Program-made: the position numbers and the translations under genes
Part shown: positions 9,101-18,556 of the stretch, piece by piece
Position numbering within the stretch: the first letter of the stretch is position 1
How the letters are laid out: the number at the start of each line of letters is the position of its first letter
Assembly: GCA_015065065.1 (NCBI GenBank)
Contig: SVQX01000007.1
Location: 1-59,079, forward strand
Reading direction: 5' to 3'
Origin: Oscillospiraceae bacterium
Lineage (GTDB): Bacteria > Bacillota > Clostridia > Oscillospirales > CAG-272
DNA: 59,079 nucleotides
Notes under the pieces: generated by a model
What the model was told of the DNA's origin: nothing
What the model saw: only the letters and a program-made list of their open reading frames with translations
The model's database searches: none

Positions 9101-9847
9101 ATGAGGTCAATGGTAATCAGGCTGGCAGAGCTTAATATTGCCGTGTCGTACAGACACGGTTTTACCGAAAAGCTTTGCCGCGAATACGTCATTTCGGATT
9201 TTGACGGCAACGTCGATTTTTCGGTGTCAACGTCCGACGAGGAGCTTGAAGCCGAGGCGAGGGCGGCAGAAAAGGTACACGGACAGGAATTCTCCGACGG
9301 ATACGTGGAGAGCATCTGCATTTACCGCGCCATCTGCCGCAAGCTCCCCGCCTACGACGCACTTTTGCTTCATGCGGCAGTCATATCCGACGGCAAGCGC
9401 GCCTACGCCTTCTCCGCTCCCAGCGGCACGGGCAAAAGCACGCATATCATTCAATGGCGACGCGCCTTCGGAGATGAAATATTCGTCATCAACGGTGACA
9501 AGCCTATCGTCCGCTTCATGGACGGTCAGTGGCACGCATTCGGAACTCCGTGGTGCGGCAAGGAGAACCTGCAGACTAACACCCACGCCCCCCTTTCTGC
9601 CGTTTGCTTTATCAAGCGAAGCCCCGAAAACGCTATACGGCGTATAGACGTAAACGAGGCGGCAGAGCGGATAATGCGTCAGATAATTATCCCCAAGGAC
9701 CCGTTAATGGCACTGACCACCCTTGATCTGCTTGACCGCATGATCAGACACGTTCCCGTCTGGGAGCTTGAATGTAACATATCCGAGGATGCGGCTCGCG
9801 TAGCCCGCGCGGCGATGTCCGACGGAAATATCTCCCCAAATCAATGA
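9101..9847 (+). CDS. HprK-like P-loop kinase paired with a PqqD-like protein
   Basis: A 248-residue cytoplasmic protein with a Walker A motif SGTGKSTH at about residues 108-115, inside the stretch LLHAAVISDGKRAYAFSAPS..., which is the arrangement of the HPr kinase C-terminal fold. Downstream NGDKPIVRF and GTPWCGKENL match the phosphate/metal region of HprK-like proteins found beside PqqD genes. It is not the real HPr kinase, which is encoded at 53985-54920. Known relatives phosphorylate peptides in some lasso-peptide clusters. Others have no assigned substrate. It lies 20 bases after the CotH gene and 12 bases before the pqqD-like gene, so the three are co-transcribed. A substrate could be the CotH lipoprotein precursor or an unseen peptide. 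This is inference. Confidence 0.75.
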   Translation: MRSMVIRLAELNIAVSYRHGFTEKLCREYVISDFDGNVDFSVSTSDEELEAEARAAEKVHGQEFSDGYVESICIYRAICRKLPAYDALLLHAAVISDGKRAYAFSAPSGTGKSTHIIQWRRAFGDEIFVINGDKPIVRFMDGQWHAFGTPWCGKENLQTNTHAPLSAVCFIKRSPENAIRRIDVNEAAERIMRQIIIPKDPLMALTTLDLLDRMIRHVPVWELECNISEDAARVARAAMSDGNISPNQ

Positions 9848-9859
9848 AAGGCTTTCAAA

Positions 9860-10126
9860 ATGAAAATCAAAAACGGTTTCGTTGTAAAAAACGTAGGCGA
9901 CCTCAATTACGTCGTCGCAACGGGTGAGCTTACCCAATCCTTCAACAGCATGATACGCCTCAACGGCACGGCTCGCTTCCTCTGGGACCTGCTCGCAGAG
10001 CCAACCGACGTGGACGCTATGGTCGCCGCCATGACTCAAAAATATGATATTGATGCCGACACCGCCCGCCGTGACGTCGAGGGCTTTGTCGAGGTTCTCA
10101 AATCCAAGGGGATTATTGAGGAGTGA
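9860..10126 (+). CDS. PqqD family protein (RiPP recognition element-like)
   Basis: An 88-residue winged-helix-like protein of the PqqD family, whose fold (RRE) binds leader peptides for RiPP-modifying enzymes. Seen: the family pattern of a beta hairpin (VVKNVGDLNYVVAT), then LNGTARFLWDLL, and a C-terminal helical stretch ending VEVLKSKGIIEE. Full family length. It is last in the CotH/HprK-like operon. No radical SAM enzyme, protease or obvious precursor peptide was found within 5 kb, so a complete RiPP pathway is not shown here. Many Clostridia carry PqqD/HprK-like pairs of unknown role. Confidence 0.85.
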   Translation: MKIKNGFVVKNVGDLNYVVATGELTQSFNSMIRLNGTARFLWDLLAEPTDVDAMVAAMTQKYDIDADTARRDVEGFVEVLKSKGIIEE

Positions 10127-10273
10127 TCGAATATATATGTGGGGTTGCCCCCATGCCACACAAGCCCTTTTCCAAAAAGAAACGGCTTTTTCCCAAAGAA
10201 CTTTATTGACAAATTTTCTTATTTGGATTTGTTTTGATGGTTATAACCAAATACATCTCTATAATTTATTCGG

Positions 10274-10326
10274 TATTACGGACAGTCAAGCCGCTTTCTT
10301 GAAAAGCCGCTCGACTGTCCGTAATA
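10274..10326 (+). terminator. Long inverted repeat after the CotH/PqqD operon
   Basis: Perfect 14-bp inverted repeat TATTACGGACAGTC (10274-10287) and GACTGTCCGTAATA (10313-10326) around a 25-base loop. It sits between convergent transcripts, so it may stop both, although no T-tract follows. No gene was recognised between 10127 and 10392. Confidence 0.45.
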
Positions 10327-10392
10327 TTGCAAAAATTACTGATACGTAGTGGGCTTATTTGCTGCAAATTGGCTTTCGCTTCACTATTTTTA

Positions 10393-10911
10393 TTACCGTA
10401 TTGCGCTGTTTGCCGCCTTGATTACGGTATCCGAGTTGGAGCATACGGCGAGGATAACGTAGTTGTCCAGAATACATACCTTTCCGCCCGACAAGGCGGC
10501 TTGATTTTCGGGCGAGTCTTTGCCGTGGCGGAGGGCATCGAGGCGCGAAAGACACAGCCTTGCCACCGACGGGCAAATATCCGAGCGTGTGCATCTGAAC
10601 ACGGCAAGCTCGCACGCGCCCCATGAGGAGGGAATAAATACGGCACAGCTGTCAACTGCACTTTTTCCTTCTGCATCAATGCAAAAATACCCAAGCGCGG
10701 ACTCGCCGAACAGTGACTGTACGAGGGACTCCGTAAGTACCCCGTCGGGACTTTGCGAGTCGGTGGAATATACTCGCCCCGATGGCAGAGAATCCGCCGC
10801 TTTACACATGGCGGCAAGCACCTCGGCACAGTCCGCGGGCGGAGCGGGGGAGCAGGATGTAAACGCTGACAGGAGCGCAAATATAAGGGCAAAACACAAT
10901 GCTTTTTTCAT
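10393..10911 (-). CDS. DUF4358-like lipoprotein
   Basis: A 172-residue predicted lipoprotein. ATG 10911 is chosen over an upstream in-frame start at 10956, since it has GAGGTG 6 bases before it and begins a clean signal peptide (MKKALCFALIFALLSAFTSC). The body contains LPSGRVYSTDSQSPDGVLTE and LVQSLFGE, a layout I associate with the DUF4358 family of Clostridia lipoproteins. The function of that family is unknown. The last part (CILDNYVILAVCSNSDTVIKAA) is a predicted beta strand and helix. It stands alone, convergent to the CotH operon and divergent from the isomerase gene. Confidence 0.7.
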   Translation of the reverse strand: MKKALCFALIFALLSAFTSCSPAPPADCAEVLAAMCKAADSLPSGRVYSTDSQSPDGVLTESLVQSLFGESALGYFCIDAEGKSAVDSCAVFIPSSWGACELAVFRCTRSDICPSVARLCLSRLDALRHGKDSPENQAALSGGKVCILDNYVILAVCSNSDTVIKAANSAIR

Positions 10912-11002
10912 TTTCACACCTCGCTTTCGGATATATAAAATTATATTTTGCCGCATGCCGACCTATGCGGCGTATTTTTGCACAATTTTTCGGCTAAAAC
11001 GT

Positions 11003-11031
11003 TTGACAAAATGGAAATAAAATGGTATAAT
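11003..11031 (+). promoter_or_regulatory. Consensus sigma-A promoter for the isomerase gene
   Basis: TTGACA (11003-11008), 17 bases, TATAAT (11026-11031). The isomerase ATG lies 41 bases downstream of the -10 box, behind AGGGAGGTG. Confidence 0.85.
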
Positions 11032-11071
11032 ATATAGAAATCGATTTACAGCTCGAAAGGGAGGTGAGGCA

Positions 11072-11992
11072 ATGAATATGGCAAACGCTGTGTCGCGAGG
11101 CGGAAGGATACCCGTTATCGTTCCGAGCAGATATTATCAGAGCTACTTTATGGGCGGCAAAAGCTTTGGCACGTTTTCTGCCTCTGCCATGGTGGATTTC
11201 CTTGTGCGACAAGGGTTTGACGGCATTGACCTCTCCCTTGACAGCATTGACGTCTACGACGATTCCCTCGACAGCGTGTATTTCGGACTCAAAAATCGTG
11301 CCACCGCCAACGGACTTATAATCCCCGTGTGTCACCTGCCATTCTATATGCCGAACCCGGAGGACGCGGAGGCTATGAAAAAATATTCCGCATCCGTTTT
11401 GCGCGGCGTGGATATTGCAGGCTCGCTTGGTATTCCCGATGCCGTGATACATCCCGTGGTGCGGCACAGCTCGCGATGTTGTCACGAGAGATGGATAGAG
11501 AAAAATATTGATTTTCTGACTCCCGTTTGCCACCGCGCAAGGGAGCAGGGTGTCCGACTTGCCATTGAAAACATGGCGGGCACACCCTATAAAAGCGTTG
11601 CGGGAGATAAGGTTTTCGGCTGTCGCGCCGAGGATATCGTTCTGCTTGCCGACAGGCTGCAAGCAGGAGTGTGCTGGGATACGGGACACGCGAATATTAC
11701 GGGGCTGTGCCAGTCGGTGGAGCTGTCGGTGATAGGCGGGCGGCTGACCGCGCTCCATATCCATGGCAACGACGGCAAAACGGATGCGCACCTTTTGCCC
11801 TGTAATCCTCGCAGTACAATGGACGTCGACGACCTTGCAAAAGGGTTGACGGCTATCGGCTTTGCCGACCGCGCGGGAATGTATCTGGATTTTGAGATAA
11901 AGACCTCCCATCTTACGGCAGACCGAGGCGAGCGTGAAAAATTTGCGCATCTTACGCAAAAAAGCGCGGCTTGGTTTGCCAAAAAGCTTTGA
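11072..11992 (+). CDS. Sugar phosphate isomerase/epimerase (xylose isomerase-like TIM barrel)
   Basis: A 306-residue cytoplasmic protein of the AP endonuclease 2/xylose isomerase-like superfamily, which epimerises or isomerises keto-sugars with a divalent metal. Candidate metal ligands lie in the usual order: Glu in RLAIENMAG, Asp and His in CWDTGHANITG, His in ALHIHGNDGK, and Glu in YLDFEIKTS. The start has AAAGGGAGGTGAGG just upstream and is preceded by a consensus promoter. The stop is 37 bases before cysS, so read-through into cysS is likely. The substrate cannot be read. A D-tagatose/L-ribulose 3-epimerase-like or inosose-type activity are both possible. Confidence 0.82.
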   Translation: MNMANAVSRGGRIPVIVPSRYYQSYFMGGKSFGTFSASAMVDFLVRQGFDGIDLSLDSIDVYDDSLDSVYFGLKNRATANGLIIPVCHLPFYMPNPEDAEAMKKYSASVLRGVDIAGSLGIPDAVIHPVVRHSSRCCHERWIEKNIDFLTPVCHRAREQGVRLAIENMAGTPYKSVAGDKVFGCRAEDIVLLADRLQAGVCWDTGHANITGLCQSVELSVIGGRLTALHIHGNDGKTDAHLLPCNPRSTMDVDDLAKGLTAIGFADRAGMYLDFEIKTSHLTADRGEREKFAHLTQKSAAWFAKKL

Positions 11993-12029
11993 TATACATA
12001 GAAATTAAACCGAGAAAGGACATAGAGAT

Positions 12030-13481
12030 ATGCTTTTATATAATTCTGCCACGAGAAAAAGAGAGCCTTTTGTTCCGAGATTTGAGGGCAAGGTCAGCAT
12101 GTATACCTGCGGACCTACCGTTTACCACTTCGCCCATATCGGAAACCTGCGCACCTACATCATGGAGGACGTGCTGGATAAATATTTCAGATATGCGGGA
12201 TATGACGTTACCCGTGTTATGAATATCACCGACGTCGGACACCTTACGAGCGATGCCGACACGGGTGAGGATAAGATGCTCAAGGGCGCGCGCCGCGAGA
12301 ATAAGACGGTGCTTCAGATAGCACAATACTATACGGACGCATTTTTCGAGGATTGCCGAAAGCTGAATATTCGCCGCCCCGATATCGTTCAGCCTGCTAC
12401 GGGCTGCATTGACGAGTACATTCACATTATTCAGACACTACTTGAAAAGGGATACGCTTACGAGGCGGGCGGAAACGTGTATTTTGACACGTCCAAGCTT
12501 GAAAAGTATTACGTATTCAACGATTTCAAGGAGGAGGACCTTGAGGTCGGCGTGCGCGAGGGTGTTGATGCCGACGATAACAAAAAGAACCGCGCGGACT
12601 TCGTTCTGTGGTTCACGAAATCCAAGTTTGATTCGCAGGAGCTGAAATGGGATTCTCCTTGGGGAGTGGGTTACCCCGGCTGGCATATCGAATGCTCGGG
12701 TATCAGCATGAAGTATCTTGGCGAGTACCTTGATATCCATTGCGGCGGAATAGATAACGCATTCCCGCACCATACCAACGAGATAGCGCAGAGTGAGGCT
12801 TATGTCGGACACGAGTGGTGCAGCAACTGGTTCCACGTTCTGCATCTGAATACCACGGGCGGCAAGATGTCCAAGTCCAAGGGTGAATTCCTGACCGTTT
12901 CACTGCTTGAGGAGAAGGGCTACGATCCCATGGTCTACCGCTTTTTCTGCCTGCAGTCGCACTACCGCAAATCGCTCGTTTTCTCTTGGGAGAACATGGA
13001 TAACGCGAAGGTCGCTTACGATAAGCTGATTGTGCGTATCGCCGCGCTTAAGGCGGCAGAGGGTGAGGAGATAGACTCCGAGGCTTATGCAAAGCTGCGC
13101 GAGGGATTTGTGACAGCACTTGATAACGACCTCAACACCTCTCTGGCAGTGACCGCGCTGTACGACGTTCTCAAGTTCAAGACAAACGCCGCAACCAAGC
13201 TTGCGCTGCTTGCGGACTTTGACCGCGTGCTGTCGCTGAATCTTATTGATGCGGCTGAAAAATTGAGAGCGGCTGACGAAAAGGACGAGGCCGACGGCGC
13301 ACCCGCGCAGGGCAGCGACGACCCCTTCGTGCAGGAGATACTTGAGCTTATTGAGAAGCGCCGCGACGCAAAGAAAAACAAGGATTACGCCGAGGCGGAC
13401 AGGATTCGCGCGTACCTTGCCGATAAAGGAGTAACGCTCGTTGATACAAAGGACGGCACCACCTTCAAAATCGAGGGCTGA
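12030..13481 (+). CDS. cysS: Cysteine--tRNA ligase
   Basis: A 483-residue class I aminoacyl-tRNA synthetase that charges tRNA-Cys. Seen: CGPTVY followed by the HIGH-type motif HFAHIGN near the N-terminus; zinc-ligand candidates in the CGPTVY, WHIECSG and FPHHTNE regions; the KMSKS motif KMSKSKGEF; and the C-terminal helical domain ending with the usual [17 protein letters not shown] block. The length is normal. It lies 37 bases after the isomerase gene and 29 bases before the gtrA-family ATG. No T-box leader is visible upstream. Confidence 0.98.
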   Translation: MLLYNSATRKREPFVPRFEGKVSMYTCGPTVYHFAHIGNLRTYIMEDVLDKYFRYAGYDVTRVMNITDVGHLTSDADTGEDKMLKGARRENKTVLQIAQYYTDAFFEDCRKLNIRRPDIVQPATGCIDEYIHIIQTLLEKGYAYEAGGNVYFDTSKLEKYYVFNDFKEEDLEVGVREGVDADDNKKNRADFVLWFTKSKFDSQELKWDSPWGVGYPGWHIECSGISMKYLGEYLDIHCGGIDNAFPHHTNEIAQSEAYVGHEWCSNWFHVLHLNTTGGKMSKSKGEFLTVSLLEEKGYDPMVYRFFCLQSHYRKSLVFSWENMDNAKVAYDKLIVRIAALKAAEGEEIDSEAYAKLREGFVTALDNDLNTSLAVTALYDVLKFKTNAATKLALLADFDRVLSLNLIDAAEKLRAADEKDEADGAPAQGSDDPFVQEILELIEKRRDAKKNKDYAEADRIRAYLADKGVTLVDTKDGTTFKIEG

Positions 13482-13510
13482 TACCCGTCCGTCGTCGGGC
13501 AAAATTGAAG

Positions 13511-14014
13511 ATGAAAGAGCTTTTTAAAAAATATCGCGAGATAATAATGTATCTCATATTCGGAGTGCTTACCACCGCGGTGGGACTCGGAACGTACAGC
13601 CTGTGCTTTTGGATCGCCGAGCACGCGCTGAATATTCCTATGGATGCGCCAGAATCCACGGCTTATATTGTCACCTATTTCGTAATTCAGATATTGCAGT
13701 GGGTGGCGGCGGTGCTTACCGCGTTTTACACTAACAGACGCTGGGTATTTACCGACGCGGAGAGGGGAGAGGGCACGCTTGTCCGTCAGCTCACGCTGTT
13801 CGCAGGCTCAAGAGTGCTGACCCTTATCTTGGATATCGTGTCGACCTATGCGTTTATCTACCTGCTCAAGCTGTGGATAAACGACTCTGCGCCGCCCACG
13901 CTGCTTGGCATTTCCTTTACGGCGGAATTTATAGCAAAGATAATCACCTCCGTATTGGTGGTAGTTGCAAATTACGTGTTGAGCAAGCTGTTTGTGTTTA
14001 AAAATAAAAAATAA
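13511..14014 (+). CDS. GtrA family membrane protein
   Basis: A 167-residue protein with four hydrophobic segments (about residues 13-37, 50-75, 95-120 and 130-160), the layout of GtrA-like proteins. Some of these flip polyprenyl-linked sugars for cell-surface polysaccharide. The conserved patch between the second and third segments (FYTNRRWVF) and the ending YVLSKLFVFK are typical. An in-frame TTG lies at 13505. ATG 13511 is preferred although no clear ribosome binding site precedes it, so translation may depend on cysS. No glycosyltransferase partner is adjacent. Confidence 0.85.
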   Translation: MKELFKKYREIIMYLIFGVLTTAVGLGTYSLCFWIAEHALNIPMDAPESTAYIVTYFVIQILQWVAAVLTAFYTNRRWVFTDAERGEGTLVRQLTLFAGSRVLTLILDIVSTYAFIYLLKLWINDSAPPTLLGISFTAEFIAKIITSVLVVVANYVLSKLFVFKNKK

Positions 14015-14131
14015 CTTTAGATGAACCTCGTTAAATCATCACACGGGGTTCACTTTTGTGTGATAATATAAAAATCGTATAGACTGTTTCCGCGCCGCTT
14101 TGGGGAGCGGAAGAAAGAAAGGAGCGCCGAT

Positions 14132-17100
14132 ATGTCATTGAATGGAACGCCAAATGCCGCCGACGGATGGAAAAGCCTGGATGCAACTGTCCCCGCGGCG
14201 ATAGGCATAGACATAGGCTCTACCACCGCAAAGCTGGTGGTATATTGTGACGGACAGCTCGTATATTCGTGCTATGAAAGACACTTTTCGCAGGTAAGAC
14301 CGAAAACGCTGGAGCTTTTGCTTCGCGTCCGTGAGCTTGTGGGCGACAGACCCGTAAGAGCGGCAATTTCGGGCTCTGCGGGACTTGGCATGGCTAATTC
14401 TGCGGGCATACCCTTCGTTCAGGAGGTGTTTGCCACGGGAGAAACGGTAAAGAGGCTGGAGCCGGATATGTCGGCTGTTATCGAGCTTGGAGGAGAGGAT
14501 GCAAAGGTCATCTTTTTCAAGGGCGGTATGGACGAGCGTATGAACGGCTCCTGCGCGGGCGGTACGGGCGCGTTTATCGATCAGATGGCGACTCTGCTTG
14601 ACGTTACGGTGGAGGAGCTTGACCGACTCAGCCTGAACGCCACCAAGATATATCCTATCGCATCCCGTTGCGGCGTTTTTGCAAAGACGGACATTCAGCC
14701 CCTCCTCAATCAGGGCGCGGCGAAGGAAAATATCGCCGCCAGCATATATGCGTCGGTTGCAAGCCAGACTATCGCCGGACTTGCGCAGGGACGAAAAATT
14801 GAAGGCAAGGTAATGTTCCTCGGCGGACCCCTGTATTTCTGTCAGGGACTTCGTAAGGCATTCAAGGACGCCTTGAAGCTTGACGACGAGCATGCAATAT
14901 TCCCCGAATACGCAAGGATATCCGTTGCGCTCGGCGCGGCAATATATGCGTCAGCGCTTGACTCCGCCGTAACCATGGACGAGCTTATCGCGGGAGTGGA
15001 GGCAAGCACTCGCGAGCGACTTGTCGCGGCACATACCGGGCCGCTCTTTGAGAGCGAGGAGGAATATCGCGAGTTTTGCGCGCGCCACTCAAGGGCGTCC
15101 GTAAAATCGGTGTACCCCAAGGACTATTCGGGTAACGCATATCTCGGCATCGACTGTGGCTCCACTACCACAAAGCTGGTGCTTATGAGCGAGGATGGGG
15201 AGATAGTATATTCCTACTACGACTCCAACCGAGGTAATCCCGTAAACATCGTCAAGGAGCAGCTGCGGGAGATATACGAGCTTTGCGGCGATAGAATAAG
15301 GATCATGGGAAGCTGCGTTACGGGCTACGGAGAGGAGCTTATCCGCCATGCCTTCCATATCGACGCAGGACTTGTGGAAACCATGGCGCACTTTACTGCT
15401 GCAAAATATTTTAATCCCCGTGTGGATTTCATACTCGATATCGGCGGACAGGACATAAAGTGTTTCAAGATAAAGGACGACGCCATTGACTCCATTATGC
15501 TCAACGAGGCTTGCTCGTCGGGCTGCGGCTCGTTTATTGAAACCTTTGCCCGCTCTATGGGATACGAGGTTGACGAGTTCGCAAAGCTCGGACTTGTGGC
15601 AAAAGCACCCGTGGAGCTTGGAACAAGATGCACGGTGTTTATGAATTCGTCCGTCAAGCAGGCGCAAAAGGACGGCGCGACGGTGGGTGATATATCCGCG
15701 GGACTGTCCCGAAGCGTGGTCAAAAACGCCATTTATAAGGTCATTCGCGTGGCGAGCGCGGAGGAGCTTGGCGAGCAGATCGTGGTGCAGGGGGGAACGT
15801 TCCTCAATGATGCGGTGCTTCGCTCGTTTGAAATGGAGATAGGACACGAGGTAATACGCCCGCAGATTGCGGGGCTTATGGGCGCGTTTGGTGCGGCGCT
15901 GTATGCCAAGGGACTTTGCCTTGACAAGTCGACGGTGCTGACAGCGGACGAGCTGAAAGGCTTTACGCACGAATCCCGTGCGGCGCGCTGTCACGGCTGT
16001 ACCAACAAATGCAATATTACAGTCAACACCTTTGCAAACGGTGAAAAATACATATCGGGCAACAAATGCGAAAAGGGAGCGGGAATAAAAAGCGGTGATA
16101 CCGAGCTTATCCCCAACCTTCACAAATATAAGCGGGACGCGCTGTTTGCTCTTGAGGAGCGATCGGTGGACGGCGGACGCGGCAAGCTGGGATTGCCCAT
16201 GGCGCTCGGAATGTACGAGCTTGCGCCTCTGTGGCACGAAATATTCACATCTCTCGGCTTTGAGGTGGTGCTGTCGGGCGAATCCCGTCGCTCTATGTAT
16301 ACGAAGGGACAGTATTCCATTCCCTCAGACACCGCCTGCTATCCCGCCAAGATAATGCACGGTCATATAGAGGCGCTGATAGAAAAGGGAGTTGACGCTA
16401 TATTCTATCCCTGCCTTACCTATAACGTGGACGAGCATATAAGCGACAACCACTACAATTGCCCAGTGGTGGCATATTACTCCGAGCTGCTTCGCGGCAA
16501 TATGGAGAGCATAGGCGATGCGGGCGTGGATTTCCTTTATCCCTATTTGAATATCAACGACGAGCGACAGTTCGTAAACGGACTGCATAAAGCACTAAAA
16601 GATAGATTTGGAGGCTTTAAAAGATCCGAGATCAAGCGTGCCGTGTCGCGCGGACTTAAGGCTTACGCCGATTGGATGGCTGACATTCGCCGCGAGGGCG
16701 AGGCGGCTATCAGGTGGGCAAGAGCCAAGGGCATGAGGATAATGATCCTCGCGGGCAGACCGTATCACGTCGACCCCGAGATAGGTCACGGCATCGACAG
16801 GCTGGCGGCTTCCCTCGGCTTTGCCGTAGTAACCGAGGACAGCATCGGAGGCATAGCAAAGGCGAAAAAGGTGCATGTTCTCAACCAGTGGACGTATCAC
16901 GCGCGCCTTTACGCGGCGGCACAGTACGCCTGCGAGCATGATGACGTTCAGCTGGTTCAGCTCGTTTCCTTCGGTTGTGGAATTGACGCCGTTACCACCG
17001 ACGAGGTTCGAGCTATCCTTGAGAGCGGCGGAAAGCTGTATACCCAGATCAAAATAGACGAGATAACCAACCTCGGCGCGGTCACAATCCGACTCCGCAG

Positions 17101-17191
17101 TCTTATCGGTGCGTTGGATTATGCTAAGGGTAAGCAAAAAACGGCTGTCGCAGGTGCGAGCGAGCGCGAGAGAGAGGAGGCGACGGTATGA
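14132..17191 (+). CDS. 2-hydroxyacyl-CoA dehydratase activator-type ATPase (two ASKHA domains plus DUF2229-like)
   Basis: A 1019-residue cytoplasmic protein of the BadF/BadG/BcrA/HgdC family, ATP-driven electron donors with a [4Fe-4S] cluster. Two actin-like ATPase domains are visible. The first has GIDIGSTTAKLVV (about residue 25), with the cluster loop NGSCAGGTGAFIDQ and CGVFAKTD. The second has GIDCGSTTTKLV (about 337), with NEACSSGCGSFIE and GTRCTVFMNSS. A Cys-rich segment CHGCTNKCN...NKCEKG and a DUF2229-like C-terminal part follow. The ribosome binding site AAAGGAG lies about 8 bases before the ATG. Known: large Clostridia proteins of this type often also carry the dehydratase-like part in one chain of about 1400 residues. 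Here it is the next gene, overlapping by 4 bases. The real substrate is unknown. It may serve an ATP-dependent reduction other than 2-hydroxyacyl-CoA. Confidence 0.88.
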   Translation: MSLNGTPNAADGWKSLDATVPAAIGIDIGSTTAKLVVYCDGQLVYSCYERHFSQVRPKTLELLLRVRELVGDRPVRAAISGSAGLGMANSAGIPFVQEVFATGETVKRLEPDMSAVIELGGEDAKVIFFKGGMDERMNGSCAGGTGAFIDQMATLLDVTVEELDRLSLNATKIYPIASRCGVFAKTDIQPLLNQGAAKENIAASIYASVASQTIAGLAQGRKIEGKVMFLGGPLYFCQGLRKAFKDALKLDDEHAIFPEYARISVALGAAIYASALDSAVTMDELIAGVEASTRERLVAAHTGPLFESEEEYREFCARHSRASVKSVYPKDYSGNAYLGIDCGSTTTKLVLMSEDGEIVYSYYDSNRGNPVNIVKEQLREIYELCGDRIRIMGSCVTGYGEELIRHAFHIDAGLVETMAHFTAAKYFNPRVDFILDIGGQDIKCFKIKDDAIDSIMLNEACSSGCGSFIETFARSMGYEVDEFAKLGLVAKAPVELGTRCTVFMNSSVKQAQKDGATVGDISAGLSRSVVKNAIYKVIRVASAEELGEQIVVQGGTFLNDAVLRSFEMEIGHEVIRPQIAGLMGAFGAALYAKGLCLDKSTVLTADELKGFTHESRAARCHGCTNKCNITVNTFANGEKYISGNKCEKGAGIKSGDTELIPNLHKYKRDALFALEERSVDGGRGKLGLPMALGMYELAPLWHEIFTSLGFEVVLSGESRRSMYTKGQYSIPSDTACYPAKIMHGHIEALIEKGVDAIFYPCLTYNVDEHISDNHYNCPVVAYYSELLRGNMESIGDAGVDFLYPYLNINDERQFVNGLHKALKDRFGGFKRSEIKRAVSRGLKAYADWMADIRREGEAAIRWARAKGMRIMILAGRPYHVDPEIGHGIDRLAASLGFAVVTEDSIGGIAKAKKVHVLNQWTYHARLYAAAQYACEHDDVQLVQLVSFGCGIDAVTTDEVRAILESGGKLYTQIKIDEITNLGAVTIRLRSLIGALDYAKGKQKTAVAGASEREREEATV

Positions 17192-18537
17192 GTGCTGATG
17201 TCAAAAATAAATGCGTCGAATGTGCCGAATGTAACGAATGTGAGCGCACGGATACCTGTAACGTAGTGTTTACAGAGGAGATGCGCAAGACCTATAAGAT
17301 ACTCATTCCCACAATGCTGCCAAGGCATTTTAAGATACTGGCAAACGTGTTCAGTTACTACGGATATAATACCGAGCTGCTGGAGGACGGCACTCACGGC
17401 GACAGCAAGACCGTTATTGACGCGGGACTCAAATACGTCCACAATGACTCCTGCTACCCCGCACTGCTTGTTATCGGTCAGTTTATTGCCGCTCTGCAAA
17501 GCGGGCGCTACGACACCCACAAGGTGGCGCTGATGCTGACACAGACGGGCGGCGGATGCCGCGCATCCAATTACATATCACTTCTGCGCAAGGCGCTGGT
17601 GCGCGCGGGCTTTGAATACGTTCCCGTTATCTCGCTTAATTTTTCGGGACTTGAATCCTGCCCCGGCTTTAAGCTGACGCTCCCCATGATACACCGCCTG
17701 CTTTACGGAATTTTGTACGGCGACCTGCTTTTGACGCTTGTGAATCAGACCCGTCCCTACGAGCTTGAAAAGGGTAGGGCAGAGGCACTTGCGGACGAGT
17801 GGAGTGAGCGGCTGGCGAGGGAAATGACGGCGAGTCGCATAAGGTATTCCGAGGTCAAACGGACGTATCGCAGAATAATAGATTCCTTTGCCGCCATTGA
17901 CGTTGGCGGACGTGACCGCCGCACCGCACCCGCCGTGCGCGTGGGAATCGTAGGTGAGATATTCGTCAAGTTTTCGCCTCTCGGCAACAATCAGCTTGAG
18001 GATTTTTTGGTGTCGGAGGGTGCTGAGCCCGTGCTTTCGGGACTTATCGACTTTTGCCTGTACGTTGTGACCAATTCCATCGTGGACTACGAGCTGTACG
18101 GTATTGGCAAAATGAAGGCGAAGGTATATAAGATCGCCGACAAATTCTTTTTGAAAAAGCAAAAGGACCTTATCGACATAATTGATAAGGAGGGAAGCTT
18201 CAATCCTCCCACTCCGTTTACTCGTACGCGTACGCTTGCACGCGACTACGTCGGCATGGGCGCGAAAATGGGAGAGGGCTGGCTGCTCACCGCGGAAATG
18301 CTGGAGCTTATCGACGAGGGCGTAAACAACGTCGTAATAACGCAGCCCTTCGGCTGCCTTCCAAACCATATCGTGGGAAAGGGCATGATGAAGCCGATAA
18401 AGGAGCGCTACCCCCACGTCAATCTGGTCGCAATAGACTATGATGCGGGCGCGACCAAAATAAATCAGGAGAACCGCATCAAGCTGATGCTGGCAAACGC
18501 CACGCCAACTCCGCCCTGCCATTACGGCACAAAGTAA
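17188..18537 (+). CDS. 2-hydroxyglutaryl-CoA dehydratase (HgdB)-like partner protein
   Basis: A 449-residue cytoplasmic protein, coupled to the activator by an ATGA overlap. A Cys-cluster opening (KCVECAECNECERTDTC) is followed by HgdB/CoA-dehydratase-D-like sequence: LIPTMLPRHFKILANVF, HNDSCYPALLVIGQ, TQTGGGCRASNYISLL and QPFGCLPNHIVGKGMMK. The Cys residues in NDSCYP, GGGCRAS and FGCLPNH are candidate Fe-S ligands. It corresponds to the C-terminal third of the single-chain proteins found in many Firmicutes, so the split is either ancestral or a fission. It probably receives electrons from the upstream ATPase. Confidence 0.85.
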   Translation: MSADVKNKCVECAECNECERTDTCNVVFTEEMRKTYKILIPTMLPRHFKILANVFSYYGYNTELLEDGTHGDSKTVIDAGLKYVHNDSCYPALLVIGQFIAALQSGRYDTHKVALMLTQTGGGCRASNYISLLRKALVRAGFEYVPVISLNFSGLESCPGFKLTLPMIHRLLYGILYGDLLLTLVNQTRPYELEKGRAEALADEWSERLAREMTASRIRYSEVKRTYRRIIDSFAAIDVGGRDRRTAPAVRVGIVGEIFVKFSPLGNNQLEDFLVSEGAEPVLSGLIDFCLYVVTNSIVDYELYGIGKMKAKVYKIADKFFLKKQKDLIDIIDKEGSFNPPTPFTRTRTLARDYVGMGAKMGEGWLLTAEMLELIDEGVNNVVITQPFGCLPNHIVGKGMMKPIKERYPHVNLVAIDYDAGATKINQENRIKLMLANATPTPPCHYGTK

Positions 18538-18556
18538 GTTAAGGAAGGAATTTCAA

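Noticed and set aside
8067-9110. Antisense frame of about 347 codons over the CotH RCC1 region
   Set aside because: Shadow of the RCC1-repeat coding sequence. No start signal, no conserved motif.
9101-9847. Second HPr kinase acting on HPr
   Set aside because: It lacks the hprK C-terminal signature and sits with pqqD. The true hprK is at 53985-54920.
10127-10270. RiPP precursor peptide after the pqqD-like gene
   Set aside because: No short frame here has both a ribosome binding site and a leader/core-like sequence.
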